From the NCBI GenBank assembly GCA_900074885.1, contig FJUW01000025.1, positions 386,152 through 450,151 of the forward strand: a stretch of 64,000 nucleotides of DNA, in the 5' to 3' direction. The position numbers and the translations under genes were made by a program. Position 1 is the first letter of the stretch; each line of letters opens with the position of its first letter. The stretch comes from Rhynchosporium graminicola. Lineage: Eukaryota; Ascomycota; Leotiomycetes; Helotiales; Ploettnerulaceae. This document shows positions 11,420-21,551 of the stretch, in pieces. The notes beneath the pieces were generated by a model, which was given only the letters and a program-made list of their open reading frames with translations, was not told the origin of the DNA and made no database searches.

Positions 11420-12115
11420 ATGTCCTCATCGTCCCGCTCCGATGTTAAGACCATGCAATTGCAAATCAGCGAAGACGCTCGCACTTCTGTCTCAATTCCC
11501 TCTCAAACTTCCAAGCTCACACCCGGTGTCACAACTCCCTCTCAAGACGCACTCGGCCAAGTCCGTCGTGCCATCGGAGCACCTCCATACCGTTTTGAAC
11601 AACCTGCTACTACATCTCGTACCCGAATCAACAAGCATATACCTGAAGGCTTGTACAGATCCACCATCCAGAAACGTCGCAAAGCTCAATTCTCATATTA
11701 CTTCACGTCGACTCTATACAATGCTTGTCTCATTCTCCAAATCCTGCTCAGCGCCGCTTTGACTGCATTGGGTTCTTCGTCGAAAAAGAATGGAACTGTA
11801 ATTACTATTCTTGCCGCAGCCAATACAGTCAATGCTGGTCTTGCAGCTTTGCTGCATAATTCTGGTCTACCTGGTCGTATAAGGAATGACTGGAATGAAT
11901 ACGACAAGGTTGAGATGTTTTTGGTTGAGGTCATGGATTCGGGTATTGTAGAGAATGGTATGAGTACAGCAGATGTGATTCAGACGTGCTTCAATCGGTA
12001 TTCAAATGCGAGAGCTACTGTTGAGAAGAATAAGCCAGGTTATTACACAGGTGGAGCACCAACAGGCCCCGGGGCTGCAGTAAATATTATACCACCTGTG
12101 CTTGGTGTCAGATGA
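11420..12115 (+). CDS. SLATT-domain membrane protein (fungal type)
   Basis: Intronless, 231 residues. Residues 1-75 are polar and Ser/Thr-rich. A basic segment (STIQKRRKAQFSYYFTSTLY, residues 81-100) leads into one helix at about 100-119 and, after a short SSSKKNG turn, a second at about 125-145. The conserved LLHNSGLPGRIRNDWNEYDK and an alpha-helical tail follow. This is the pattern of the fungal SLATT family (SMODS and SLOG-associating two-transmembrane domain). By family knowledge, bacterial SLATT proteins are predicted pore-forming or membrane effectors in conflict systems, and the role of fungal members is unknown. No nucleotide-sensor gene lies next to it. The family call rests on recalled sequence character. 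Confidence 0.72.
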   Translation: MSSSSRSDVKTMQLQISEDARTSVSIPSQTSKLTPGVTTPSQDALGQVRRAIGAPPYRFEQPATTSRTRINKHIPEGLYRSTIQKRRKAQFSYYFTSTLYNACLILQILLSAALTALGSSSKKNGTVITILAAANTVNAGLAALLHNSGLPGRIRNDWNEYDKVEMFLVEVMDSGIVENGMSTADVIQTCFNRYSNARATVEKNKPGYYTGGAPTGPGAAVNIIPPVLGVR

Positions 12116-13601
12116 GATGGGTAATTGCTTGTAAGATTCTGTGGTCTAGCCTTGCCTGTTAAGTGTTACATTATTTTGTATGCTTGTATGGTAGCTCCTT
12201 GCCGAGTTTGATACTACTGTGCCGAATTCAAGGTGGAATGCGAGTATTGCTTGCTTGTAACGTGCACTTGTAACTACGTAGATCCGCACTTTTCTGAGTT
12301 TGAAAAAGGTTGCATATGTGATGTAATATCTATGATGGATATTATCCACTCTTCTCAAGAAAGAGAACCCACACCATCAGTACTTGTGTGTCTCTGCTCC
12401 TTTTTGCATGGCAAGCATTTATGTTTAGCTCTTGTACTGTAGGCTCATCTATTTCGACATTTCCCAGATATCTGTCATTGAATTACGTCTATAAGAGGAA
12501 GGAGAAAGCAAGTATCCGGAGCCGTTTCCTCAATCGCCAGGCGCCACTTCGACTACTTCAAGTACCAATTGGTTGCAAATCAGGTTCAAGGCAGCATACA
12601 TGAACGATGGACAGTTCTCTGCTTTGACCTCGAAATTGAGACGTGCAACAGAAGTCAAGAGTTGAAGGACTTTAAGGACTCTAATCGTGGTGATTCTTGC
12701 TTGGCTTAATGTAGAAGATAAGAGTGTTTGGTGGCGATAACAGCCTGTAAATTAATTGGGATTAAGGAATCCTTGAAGGCGTTTATTTTGTTCGTTAACT
12801 GTATGTTTATGGTCACGAGTTTGACGATATTAAGTATCACTCGATAAAGAATCAAGACTTGAGCAATGGAGAATAAAACAATCAATACGCCTTCGCTTTG
12901 ACTTTGGAAATGCGACGAGCAACAAGAGTCAGTGATTCAAGGGTCCCTTAATCCTGGATATTCTCGTTCAGCTCGCGGCGAAGGAGTTTGACAGAAAGAA
13001 TTGCCTGAAGACTATGATTTAGGCGAGAATGGCCCTTGAATGGGTTTACTTGATCTATTAGCTATATATTGGTGCTCAACATATTTGTCTCGAGAAAAGA
13101 GATTTGAATACTAGCTGAAATGTAAACATGTCGTTCAGTATCCGCTTTGTTTTCGCTATCCAGCATATAAGCGAGAATGGGGAGGCGGCAACCAGTCCTC
13201 CACTCGTATAGTTCAACATCAATCTGTCGATTGCTCCTCCCAGATAGTCAGTCCATCGAAATGGGAAGCCTTTGTTTCTGATTAGCTGCCACAGATCGAG
13301 GCAAAAGCAAATCCCACGACTCGCAAGATCAATTATGTAAATTACACGTGCTACACCAAGCCCTGGTAAACATCGAGCCTCGGTTCTCCGCGTTTCAATC
13401 AACAACAACCGACGGAGCCTCGCAGACCCCGAGATCTCCTCCACATCTACCCCACGGACTAACACTACAAGTAAGACTACTGCACCTCTGCTTTTTCCTA
13501 AATATATTCTCCAATTTCTTACTGCCTTAAAGGAAGTTCCTTTCCTTATCTCTCTGAAGACGTTAGAAACCTATCTGTATCTTCACATAAAGATCGCCAT
13601 C
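12116..13601. other. intergenic region, no gene seen
   Basis: About 1.5 kb between two plus-strand genes. Short open frames on both strands overlap one another and resemble no known protein. The part after 13340 becomes C/A-rich and is probably the promoter and leader of the oxygenase gene. Confidence 0.45.
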
Positions 13602-14654
13602 ATGGCAGCCCAAGGTCCAATAACCACCTCCCTCACCACCCTCCTTAACATCAAGCACCCAATTCTTCTAGCAGGCATGGCACGAACGTCAGGTGGACCC
13701 CTCGCTGCCGCAGTATCCAATGCCGGCGGACTAGGCTGCATCGGCGGCTTAGGATATACGCCCACCCAACTCCGCGAAATCATCCACGAGCTCAAAGCCA
13801 ACCTCGACTCGCCATCCCTCTCATTCGGAGTCGATTTGGCCCTCCCGAAAGTAGGCGAAGGAGCGAGAAAGACGAATCATGATTACACGCATGGCCAGCT
13901 CGACGATCTGATCACTGTGACGATCGAAGAGGGCGCGAAGCTGTTTATCAGTGCAGTAGGCGTTCCGCCTCCGCATGTTATCAAGAGGCTTCATGATGCG
14001 GGAATTTTGATCATGAATATGGTTGGCGCGCCGAAACATGCGAAGAAAGCTCTAGATGCTGGCGTGGATATCGTATGTGCACAGGGTGGCGAGGGAGGTG
14101 GGCATACGGGTGATATTCCTAACTCGATTCTGATTCCCTCAGTGGCGGATGTGGCGAGGCAGTATAAGCCTACGTTGCTGAAGGGCCAGACGGCCTTGGT
14201 TGTTGCTGCTGGTGGTATTTATAATGGTAGGAGTTTGGCGAGTAGTTTGATGCAGGGTGCGGATGGCGTATGGGTTGGAACGAGGTTTGTGGCTTGTACA
14301 GAGGCGGGATGTAGTCAGGCTCATAAGGATGGCGTTGTTAGTGCTACTTTTGAGGATACGGTCCGGACATTGGTTGTTAGTGGAAGGCCGTTGAGGACGA
14401 AGAGAAATGCGTGGATTGATAAGTGGGAGGCCCAGCCTCAAAAGATCAAGGAATTGACTGAGAGTGGAGTGGTGCCACTGGAGTATGATATGGAACAGGG
14501 CAATGATTTCGATATCCCACATTTGATGGGTGTTGTTGCTGGAGTTATTAAAAGCATTCAGCCGGCAAGGGTTATTGTTGACGAGATGGTATCAGAGGCA
14601 GTTTATCAGTTGAACAAGGCACAGACATTCTTGGGCGTTCCGAGTAAGCTGTAG
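13602..14654 (+). CDS. nitronate monooxygenase (2-nitropropane dioxygenase family)
   Basis: Intronless, 350 residues, normal family length. The fold is an FMN-binding TIM barrel. Visible motifs are the N-terminal HPILLAGMARTSGGPLAAAV, the flavin-contact region CAQGGEGGGHTGD with the likely catalytic His168, and the C-terminal phosphate-binding AAGGIYNGRSLASSL followed by GVWVGTRF. Family members oxidise propionate 3-nitronate and other alkyl nitronates to aldehyde or ketone plus nitrite, a detoxification role; the exact substrate cannot be read from sequence. No targeting signal is evident, so it is probably cytosolic. Start chosen at the first ATG, right after the pyrimidine-rich leader. Confidence 0.9.
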   Translation: MAAQGPITTSLTTLLNIKHPILLAGMARTSGGPLAAAVSNAGGLGCIGGLGYTPTQLREIIHELKANLDSPSLSFGVDLALPKVGEGARKTNHDYTHGQLDDLITVTIEEGAKLFISAVGVPPPHVIKRLHDAGILIMNMVGAPKHAKKALDAGVDIVCAQGGEGGGHTGDIPNSILIPSVADVARQYKPTLLKGQTALVVAAGGIYNGRSLASSLMQGADGVWVGTRFVACTEAGCSQAHKDGVVSATFEDTVRTLVVSGRPLRTKRNAWIDKWEAQPQKIKELTESGVVPLEYDMEQGNDFDIPHLMGVVAGVIKSIQPARVIVDEMVSEAVYQLNKAQTFLGVPSKL

Positions 14655-14929
14655 ACGATTTTGTACATGTTCCAGATTTAGTAATACATATTCATCTTGA
14701 CTGAAGAACTTGCAAAGTTTTATCCCAGACCTCGAAGCAAAATTCCACTTGAAGAAGACCTACTCAAAGATGTTGAAGGTACTACAAACCATGCACCTAT
14801 GCCTAAACTCCACATTGATCAGCAGCGAGCGCTTCGCATGCTTATGTAACGCCAACCATCCAATATCGTCTCACTAATACCATCTCGCTAACCAATTCCC
14901 TATACAAGAAATCTATGAAGCATCTCCAT

Positions 14930-16228
14930 TTAGCTGAAGTGTGGTAGCCTAGCAGGTATGAAATTATCCCGACTATCACCGACAACCTCCGAAAGACCGT
15001 CTGACACAGTGCTAGGCGCGATGGATGTCTCGACAGGTAGTTCCTCTAATGTAGGTATGTTTTCGACCTGAGTGGGTTCTACCTTGGTCTCTGTAATAGA
15101 CTCTGTAGATGATCCCGCGTGAAGCCCACGTTCTACTGCCAACTTCACAGCAGCTTGTCGCTTCATTTCAACTTCCAGTTCTTCCTCATGTCGTATCCTC
15201 TCTTCTTCTTGCTGTAAATCTGATAGTGACGGTATTTCAACCATACCTGGACTTTGTATATCTGGAGTCTGTGGTAGCGAAGCAGAGCTGGCGCGGTGTA
15301 CAGAAGGTCTCGATTGTGATGACTGGGTAGTCCTGGACATAGTTCTCGAAACGGTTCTAGCCCCAGATGGCCTCTTGCCTTTCCCAGACTTGGTTTTCCC
15401 ACTACTCTTATCATCGAAGGTTGTATTGGTCATTCTCCTCTCCAATACCATCGCGAATTCGTCGCTTAATGGCACCGCATCGTCTTCTCCATCACTTGGG
15501 AACAGATCACCGCGGGATCGCATCGAATCTGTTGTCTCGCCCGAGCTTGCAGTATAACTCCGGTGTCTATTGTGACCTTTCTGTTTGATTCCATCATCAT
15601 CGCTATGGTCTTCCGATATCAGTGGCTCCTCTTCGTGGCCAAGAAGCTCAGACCGCTGTGCTCCTGGATGATCTTGCAAATCTGCTGCACTGGGCTTATA
15701 TCTCAATGTTCCACCCAACTTGAATGGCAGTCGTCCTAAGAAGCCCAGTGTGTTTGTGCTCGGTATTACAGTCGGGTCCGGATCCAGACTCTTTTTCCTC
15801 CCCCGCGTACCATAACTCATCCCCTTCTTCTTTCTAGGTGCCTGATTGACTCCGGTACTTGGTCCGCTATGCGATCCACTTCCTGCCAATAATCTATCCA
15901 GCTCATCGTTCCCCCAACCCCCTCCTAGTAACCCCCCACTACTCCGCTCATCGTCTTCATCCCAATCGTCATAGAAATCAAAACTCAATTCCGCCCTTCC
16001 CCTCGTCCGCGACCTTTCTCGTATGCGCCGCGCGCGTTCTTCGCGGTCCGGGAAACAAGGTGCGGTGCATTGTACGATGCTGGATGCGACTGACGATAAG
16101 CAAGGGTTGATGTATCGGTGTTGGAAGGTCCAGATTCCTGCAGCGGCAGTTTCAGTTGCGGACTCGGCATTCTGGGAGAATTGGTTCCAGGTCTGTCTGT
16201 ATCGCGGGTCTTCGAGGAGAGGTGCCAT
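14930..16228 (-). CDS. conserved fungal protein of unknown function
   Basis: Single exon, 432 residues, starting at ATG 16228 (MAPLLEDPRYRQTWNQFSQ). I cannot name a function. The N-terminal 55 residues form a helical, Cys-containing segment (IWTFQHRYINPCLSSVASSI). A basic patch (RARRIRERSRTRGRAEL), an acidic Asp/Glu stretch and a conserved-looking block TLGFLGRLPFKLGGTLRYKP come next. The rest is Ser-rich and low in complexity, ending in a charged helix (QQEEERIRHEEELEVEMKRQ) and an acidic tail. The block structure suggests short conserved segments in a mostly disordered protein. No membrane segment is clear. Confidence 0.7.
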   Translation of the reverse strand: MAPLLEDPRYRQTWNQFSQNAESATETAAAGIWTFQHRYINPCLSSVASSIVQCTAPCFPDREERARRIRERSRTRGRAELSFDFYDDWDEDDERSSGGLLGGGWGNDELDRLLAGSGSHSGPSTGVNQAPRKKKGMSYGTRGRKKSLDPDPTVIPSTNTLGFLGRLPFKLGGTLRYKPSAADLQDHPGAQRSELLGHEEEPLISEDHSDDDGIKQKGHNRHRSYTASSGETTDSMRSRGDLFPSDGEDDAVPLSDEFAMVLERRMTNTTFDDKSSGKTKSGKGKRPSGARTVSRTMSRTTQSSQSRPSVHRASSASLPQTPDIQSPGMVEIPSLSDLQQEEERIRHEEELEVEMKRQAAVKLAVERGLHAGSSTESITETKVEPTQVENIPTLEELPVETSIAPSTVSDGLSEVVGDSRDNFIPARLPHFS

Positions 16229-16604
16229 TGGGAATGATAAGGTCAGAGCACGGAATGTCACAGGTTCGAGACATATGCTTTGTAGCGACAGATCACTGAT
16301 TTAGGTATGGGTTCGGCTGCCTAGGTAGAGTATAAGTAGCTTTCCCCAGCATGCGTGCTGAGATCGACAGGAGCCGTCGGAACTGCTTTCGGTTTGTCAA
16401 GTGGAGGGTTAGTGAAGCTTAGTGCCGACTTGGGTTGAAGTGGGGCTTTTAGCGTTACAGTATATCCAGATCCAGCTCTCGACCTCGCTCGCTTGCACAG
16501 GAATAAACAAACCTCATGGAACCTTCGAATTGTTACCCATGCCTTTCAGATGAGCTATCAAAGCAGGCGGGCTTAGTGAGCCGTATGGAACTGGTAGGAT
16601 TTTA

Positions 16605-16663
16605 GAGGTTATATGCAAGAATTGATGGGGAAAACGAGCCCATCAATTCTTGCATATAACCTC
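16605..16663. repeat. perfect 25-bp inverted repeat with 9-nt loop
   Basis: Left arm 16605-16629 and right arm 16639-16663 are exact reverse complements; the loop is GAAAACGAG. Flanking bases do not continue the pairing, and no target-site duplication is visible. It lies in the intergenic region 16229-16870 between two minus-strand genes. See findings. Confidence 0.9.
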
Positions 16664-16870
16664 CGCCCATCAGCTCAATGTACCACAAGACTGTGCTAGC
16701 TACAATGTCACACGTTTATATTTACATTCGGCCCGACTTAAATAAGACAAGGACGAACTCTCGTCGAGCATCGACTTTCGAGCTTTAGATACAAGCATAT
16801 CAATATCAATATTCAAACCCCGAAGCCCAGACCCCAAACTCCAATGCCCGAAACACCTCTCCACAAGCCA

Positions 16871-17715
16871 TCACTGCAAGACCCCCATGAACAGTTCCGC
16901 CTCATCATTAAACACGCCCGTCTTCCCCGCTGCCCAACAGTTAACCGGCCTTCCCTTTCCCACCGGTCTATAAACTACACTAGTACAGTTCCTATTCCTC
17001 GGCCAGAAATTGATCCCAGCACAGATCTCTATACAATCCTCCAGCGAATACACGAACGCTGATCCGATATTTGTTAGTACGGCACCTCGACCGCAAAGTC
17101 GAGTGAATGTGAGCCCAGTCCCGGCGGAGGGAATGCCGTTTTCGCCGGTCTTGAAGAGAGAATTATAAGTTGTGCCGTTTTGGCAGGCGTCAGAGGGGGC
17201 GGGGAAGGCGGTTATTGTTGGTGTTGAGGAGAAGGTCGTTGTGGATGTGGATGTGGATGTGGAAGAGGAACTGAGTGAATTTGTGGAAGAGTCTCCTCTA
17301 GCGCTAGGTAATGCAGAACTGTTTTCAATATCAGCACTCGAAAAATCCTACACATCCTCCAAATAACAAACCTCACTTCACATTCCTTCCCATTCCTTAC
17401 TGCCAACGATCCTCCCACTGCACCACCAACACTCGCGGCAACAACAATTGCACACACAATTCCAAAGACCAGCCAAAACCTCCTCGCGCTTATATCACCT
17501 AGCCGTCTTCGCATCCCTATACTAACTTCCATGACTTTCGGATTTGTCTCTTTCAGAGTCTTATCCGATGCATAATACTCATGATACGGAATAGCTTCCG
17601 GCAAAATGTAGCTCGGAACTGTCTCTGGTGCGTTGTGGCTTTGGTCAGAACGGATTGTTTCTGGAGCATCGTGGTAGGAGGCTCTTGGCCCGACAGTATT
17701 GGTATTGAGACTCAT
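16871..17715 (-). CDS. single-pass (type II) membrane protein with Ser/Thr linker and Cys-rich C-terminal domain
   Basis: Exons 17401-17715 and 16871-17347 give 263 residues. The 53-bp intron begins at GTAAGG, right after the membrane helix. Residues 1-78 are a cytosolic tail with tyrosines and a basic stop (GMRRRLGDISARRF). A strong helix (WLVFGIVCAIVVAASVGGAV) spans about 81-103. An extracellular Ser/Thr linker follows, partly made by a GGATGT hexanucleotide repeat. The C-terminal domain has spaced cysteines (DACQNGTTYNSLF, RLCGRGA, LEDCIEICAGINFW, NRNCTSVVY, VNCWAAGK) with an apple/PAN-like look. Proteins of this build are common in filamentous fungi and unstudied. A cell-surface role is inferred. 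Confidence 0.72.
17239..17262. repeat. hexanucleotide repeat in coding sequence
   Basis: Tandem GGATGT units on the plus strand, read on the minus strand as alternating Ser-Thr codons in the linker of the membrane protein. Repeat-number change here would vary linker length. Confidence 0.75.
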
Positions 17716-18848
17716 TATCGGAGACGAGGAGGGATTCGGGCTTAGACCTCAAGACTTTTGACGCAGGCTTGTACCGCGGTAACAGATGGATGAAGAAGGA
17801 TGGGAAAGTAATGACTTGATAGATATGGTCTACAAGCGCGTCAGGGGCAGCGGCTATTGATACTTACGAGAGGTCTTACTAGATCAAGATCGAAATAGAA
17901 GGGCGAATGAGAATTAACAGCTCGAAGTGCTGTGGGTTGTGTGTAACGCAATTCGACCTGCATCGCGGCGCAGCCGTGTAACATGTTGGGGCTGTCCGGC
18001 TGAAAATTATCTATTTGAGCACTTGCTTGCCGACCTGATTGGATACCAACCCGATTGGCCTCACCACGGCCATGTTGTCTTGTGGATTGGAAAATCTGCC
18101 AAGGGAGCCTCGATGCTTGATATAAATTATTGCATATCTTCAGCCATCGTCCATCGTAGTGCCTTTTCAATTCACATGCACAGATCCGATCATTGCGGCA
18201 CCCCGATTGCTCCCGAAGCCGAAGCAAGAATACCAAGGTGTTTTTCAAGATAAAGGCAGTTTCGTTGACAAGACGAGCGACAGGTTGTGGCTGCAGAACC
18301 ATTTCACGCTGCCCCTTTCTTTAACCTAACGCCCGAGAATGGGTCCCCTACTATGCAGCTGCAAGCTATATGATGAACAGATTGCTCCCTTGCGCCTTGC
18401 AGTGGGGCGACCCATCGACCAGAATGAAGGGACGAGATAGACCAAAGACCGCAGCCCGATTGTCACACGGATGAGACTTCTGCATCTCTTGGTACAATCT
18501 TCGATTGAGGCTACATAGGAAGCAAGGTGAAACAGATTTGGGATGGAGGAGAAGATGAATGAGCGGAATCAAAAAAGCATCATATATGACTTGACAGGAA
18601 ATGGGTCGTGACCCAAATTTGAGTAAAGACTAGTGGCGGAGGTCATGCGAACATAGTTCTAGAAGATGAACAGCCACCGGTTGGACAAAGCGGAAAGGTG
18701 GAACGAAGTCTTTAGAAGAAAAGGATAGTAGCAATGGATTGAGTGACGCTGTTGAATACTACATACCAGGAGCCAATATGGAAAATGCTCCGTCCACGAA
18801 AGCGCATGTAATACAAGTCAATTAACATGATCTCCCTTGTCATCTTGA
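17716..18848. other. intergenic region, no gene seen
   Basis: 1.1 kb between two minus-strand genes. Overlapping frames on both strands at 17840-18300 give unlike-protein translations and are judged to be chance. No repeats or RNA genes were recognised. Confidence 0.45.
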
Positions 18849-20749
18849 TCAGTGCTTAATGCCATTAGCAGCCACGGCCCCGTTAGTGGTAGCGTTGAGG
18901 GTAGGAGGAAGAGGCGGTCCAAATTTCTTCTGTGCCACGAATTGCTCCTCCTCGGTCTCCTCATCGTAGTCGTCCTCACTTCCCTCGTCTTCTTCCCCAT
19001 CTTCTCCATCACCATCCTCGCCTTCCTCATCCTCGTAGTCGTACTCGCTTTCGGTGTTCTCCAAATCGCCTTCAACGGAATCTCCCTCCGTACTGCCTTC
19101 CGCCATGGTTGCCATGCCCTCAGCAACTCCTCTCCCCTGCTTTTGCATCTGGTTGATGATACTTGTCAGCTTCTCGTTCTTCTTCCTCAGCGCGTCCATT
19201 TCCATATTCGTTCTGGATCTCTCCTCGGCCATTTTAAGAATATTCTGATTAGTCAGATCATGCTTCCGCGTCAATGTCATGTTATCTTTCTCAAGACGTT
19301 TCGTCTTCTTTGACATCTCCTCCATCTCTTTGCGGAAAGTTAAAAATAGATCATTGCTATTATTGAGCGTGTCCTCCACCTGAGTGGTATTAGTCCACGT
19401 TATGTGTGTGTGTATATATATATATATATCAAAATATGAGAGATATCGATAACTGAAATGTGGTAATGGCAATGATACGTACCTGCTTGAACTTCTCAAC
19501 GTAGATATTGAGCTGGCTCCGTAGCTCGGTTTCGGTTTTTGAAAAAGTCAGGACTTGGGAATTCAAACTTCGAGACCTGCTACCCTCAGACTCGGCCAGC
19601 TTCTTTTCGCGATCATATTTTGCCATATTGTACTGAACTTCGAGCTCCTTTGACCGCAGAAGAGAGTGGAAGTGCAGTTCACGAAGCTCATACTGGTCGA
19701 TAAGTGACTTGAATCGTTGCTTGAACCTGAAAAGTACATAAGCACTGGCCTCCTAGGACTAAGAAGGTGTACAAACAGCTCTTCGACCTCGATATTTATA
19801 GTCTGCGACTTTGGGTAATCTTTTGCTTCTTGGTATTCCTGTAGTTGCCACAAGACTAGCTTAAATTTCTCGTCCCAGGCCGCGTGATTATCCTTCTCTG
19901 CGTCCGACATGATCTTGTTCTCACTCTAAGCCGGGTTAGTTTCTGCGCCGTGCAAGATTCATCTCTAAGCGACGGACCTTGAGCCGATTGTTATCCTTTT
20001 GTAATTCTCTGCAAAGCTTCTCGAGCTTTTCTTTCATGTTCAGGTTCTTGCTCGATTCGGTTCTTGCGAGATCTTTCTCTTTCTGTAACTGGTCGCCTCG
20101 CTTCTTGTTCTTCTGGTTATCTCGATCCAGCCTCTTCATAGACGTGAAGAGGTCGCTGACTCGTTTGTGAAGAACTTCGATTTTTTGCAGGTCCTCGGAT
20201 TTCGAGGTCAAGTTGTTCAGCTCCCGATTGTACTTCTTGAGTTCTCGCTCTATCGATGGTATCAGTGAATATTCCCAGATAGCGGGCACCATACGAGCTC
20301 AAGAGCTCAGAGCAGATACGAAGGACATAGGTCTGGGCCACTGGCACAATGCTTCCAGCGCGAGTCCCATGTATGCGTCGCATTCAAGCACTGGAAGGAG
20401 CAGGAGGCGCATCTTCGCCCCCTCAAGATCCGTCATGGGAACAATATACATCAGTGACCCGCTTCCTCATTCCTCTTGTTCAAAAGACACTATGCGGGAA
20501 TAGGTGAAACCCACCAATTTCCGCCTCCTGTTCCTTATCTCCAGCTGCATCGGATTCCAGTTGCGATATCTTCAAGGCGATCAGATTCGAAGCTTCATTC
20601 GGATCCGTAGCTTTCTTCTTTCCCCCTTTCTTCGCCGCTCCCGACACCGCGTCATGGTGATGGTGATGGTGTCCATTCGTATATGGAGGGTCGGTGGAAG
20701 CATGATTGGCAGGTATAGAAGGCGCCCTGGAGCTCGCAGCAGTTGACAT
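18849..20749 (-). CDS. taxilin-family coiled-coil protein
   Basis: Five exons (20515-20749, 19978-20249, 19777-19925, 19483-19726, 18849-19379) give 476 residues; all phases close. The N-terminus is Ser/Ala/Pro-rich with a natural run of six histidines and a KKGGKKK patch. The central ~300 residues are a long coiled coil with taxilin signatures: LCRELQKDNNRLK, DEKFKLVLWQLQEYQEAKDY, LFKQRFKSLIDQYELRELHF, FRKEMEEMSKKTKRLEKDN. The C-terminus is strongly acidic (Asp/Glu repeats) before a short ending. Animal taxilins bind syntaxins and the nascent polypeptide-associated complex; the fungal role is not established. Intron 1 (265 bp) is long for this window and intron 4 holds a GT/TA dinucleotide repeat. 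An alternative name in annotations would be myosin-like coiled-coil protein. Confidence 0.86.
19403..19429. repeat. (GT)n(TA)n dinucleotide repeat in intron
   Basis: A short GT run followed by a TA run, inside intron 4 (19380-19482) of the taxilin-like gene. Confidence 0.8.
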
Positions 20750-21551
20750 GGTGATTCAGGCGCTGAAAGCGACTGGAGTCGTCGTGAAGTTCCTTTGCAA
20801 TCAAGCAGAGCTAGTTGGCGCGAGTACCACAGCAATATCCACGATGGTTGAGTTTCGGCGCAAGAATAAGCTCGTATTGATGTAATTTGGTTCTCCCATC
20901 GACTCGTACTTTACTCCTAGGTATACTCCCGGTACTGTACTTCGTGTCAGCGTCGTTTATTCGAGGAGAAGTCTAGTGTAGCAGAAGACCGTAAATACAA
21001 AAGGGTTTAGCGCGCTTCCCGGAGAGCCAGCAGATTGTGCCCCAGCCCAGCAGGGACCCGACCGAGCCCGCAACAGAGCAATGAATGATCATGATATAAG
21101 TATAAGTATTAAATAAAGGTCATTGATAAGTTTCTAAATCTTCCGTCACAGCCATCTTCTACGACCTTGTCTAGCTATCTATGCACTTGTCCACATGTGA
21201 TCGGAATTGATATTTAGGCATTTACCTTCGTATGAATGGATGTCAACTCCTTCAACTTAAGTCTTATCCTTGTGGAACATACAGGTACAATATCAGTAAT
21301 CCGTACCTAAGCCCGCCCGCCCCGATTTATGCATGACGGGACCAGTTTACCTCGTAGGCGAAATACAGTACAGTAGTATGAAAATATAAGTACAGCCTGC
21401 AACATGAGGCAAGACAAGGCAAGGCAGGGCAGGGCAGGGGAGCTTCGAATGAGGCGACCAGAAATCCCAGTCCTCTCTTCTGTCAACCTTTATCTTTCAT
21501 ATTTCGTGGGTCGTTCTTCAGGCTCGACCTAGGTAACATCAACACTGCACA
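20750..21551. promoter_or_regulatory. divergent intergenic region
   Basis: Holds the promoters of the taxilin-like gene (minus) and CYM1 (plus). It contains a GGCAA/GGGCA-type low-complexity run at 21408-21440, close to the CYM1 leader. No gene seen. Confidence 0.45.

Noticed and set aside
13076..13465. 129-codon minus-strand frame upstream of the oxygenase
   Set aside because: Lies in the presumed promoter and leader, shows no recognisable domain, and its composition looks random.
14139..14522. Long minus-strand open frame inside the nitronate monooxygenase gene
   Set aside because: It overlaps a clearly coding plus-strand gene and its translation is low in complexity; a shadow of codon bias.
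17841..18302. 153-codon minus-strand frame, with an overlapping 108-codon plus-strand frame
   Set aside because: Both cover the same bases, neither resembles a known protein, and no splice or promoter context supports either.
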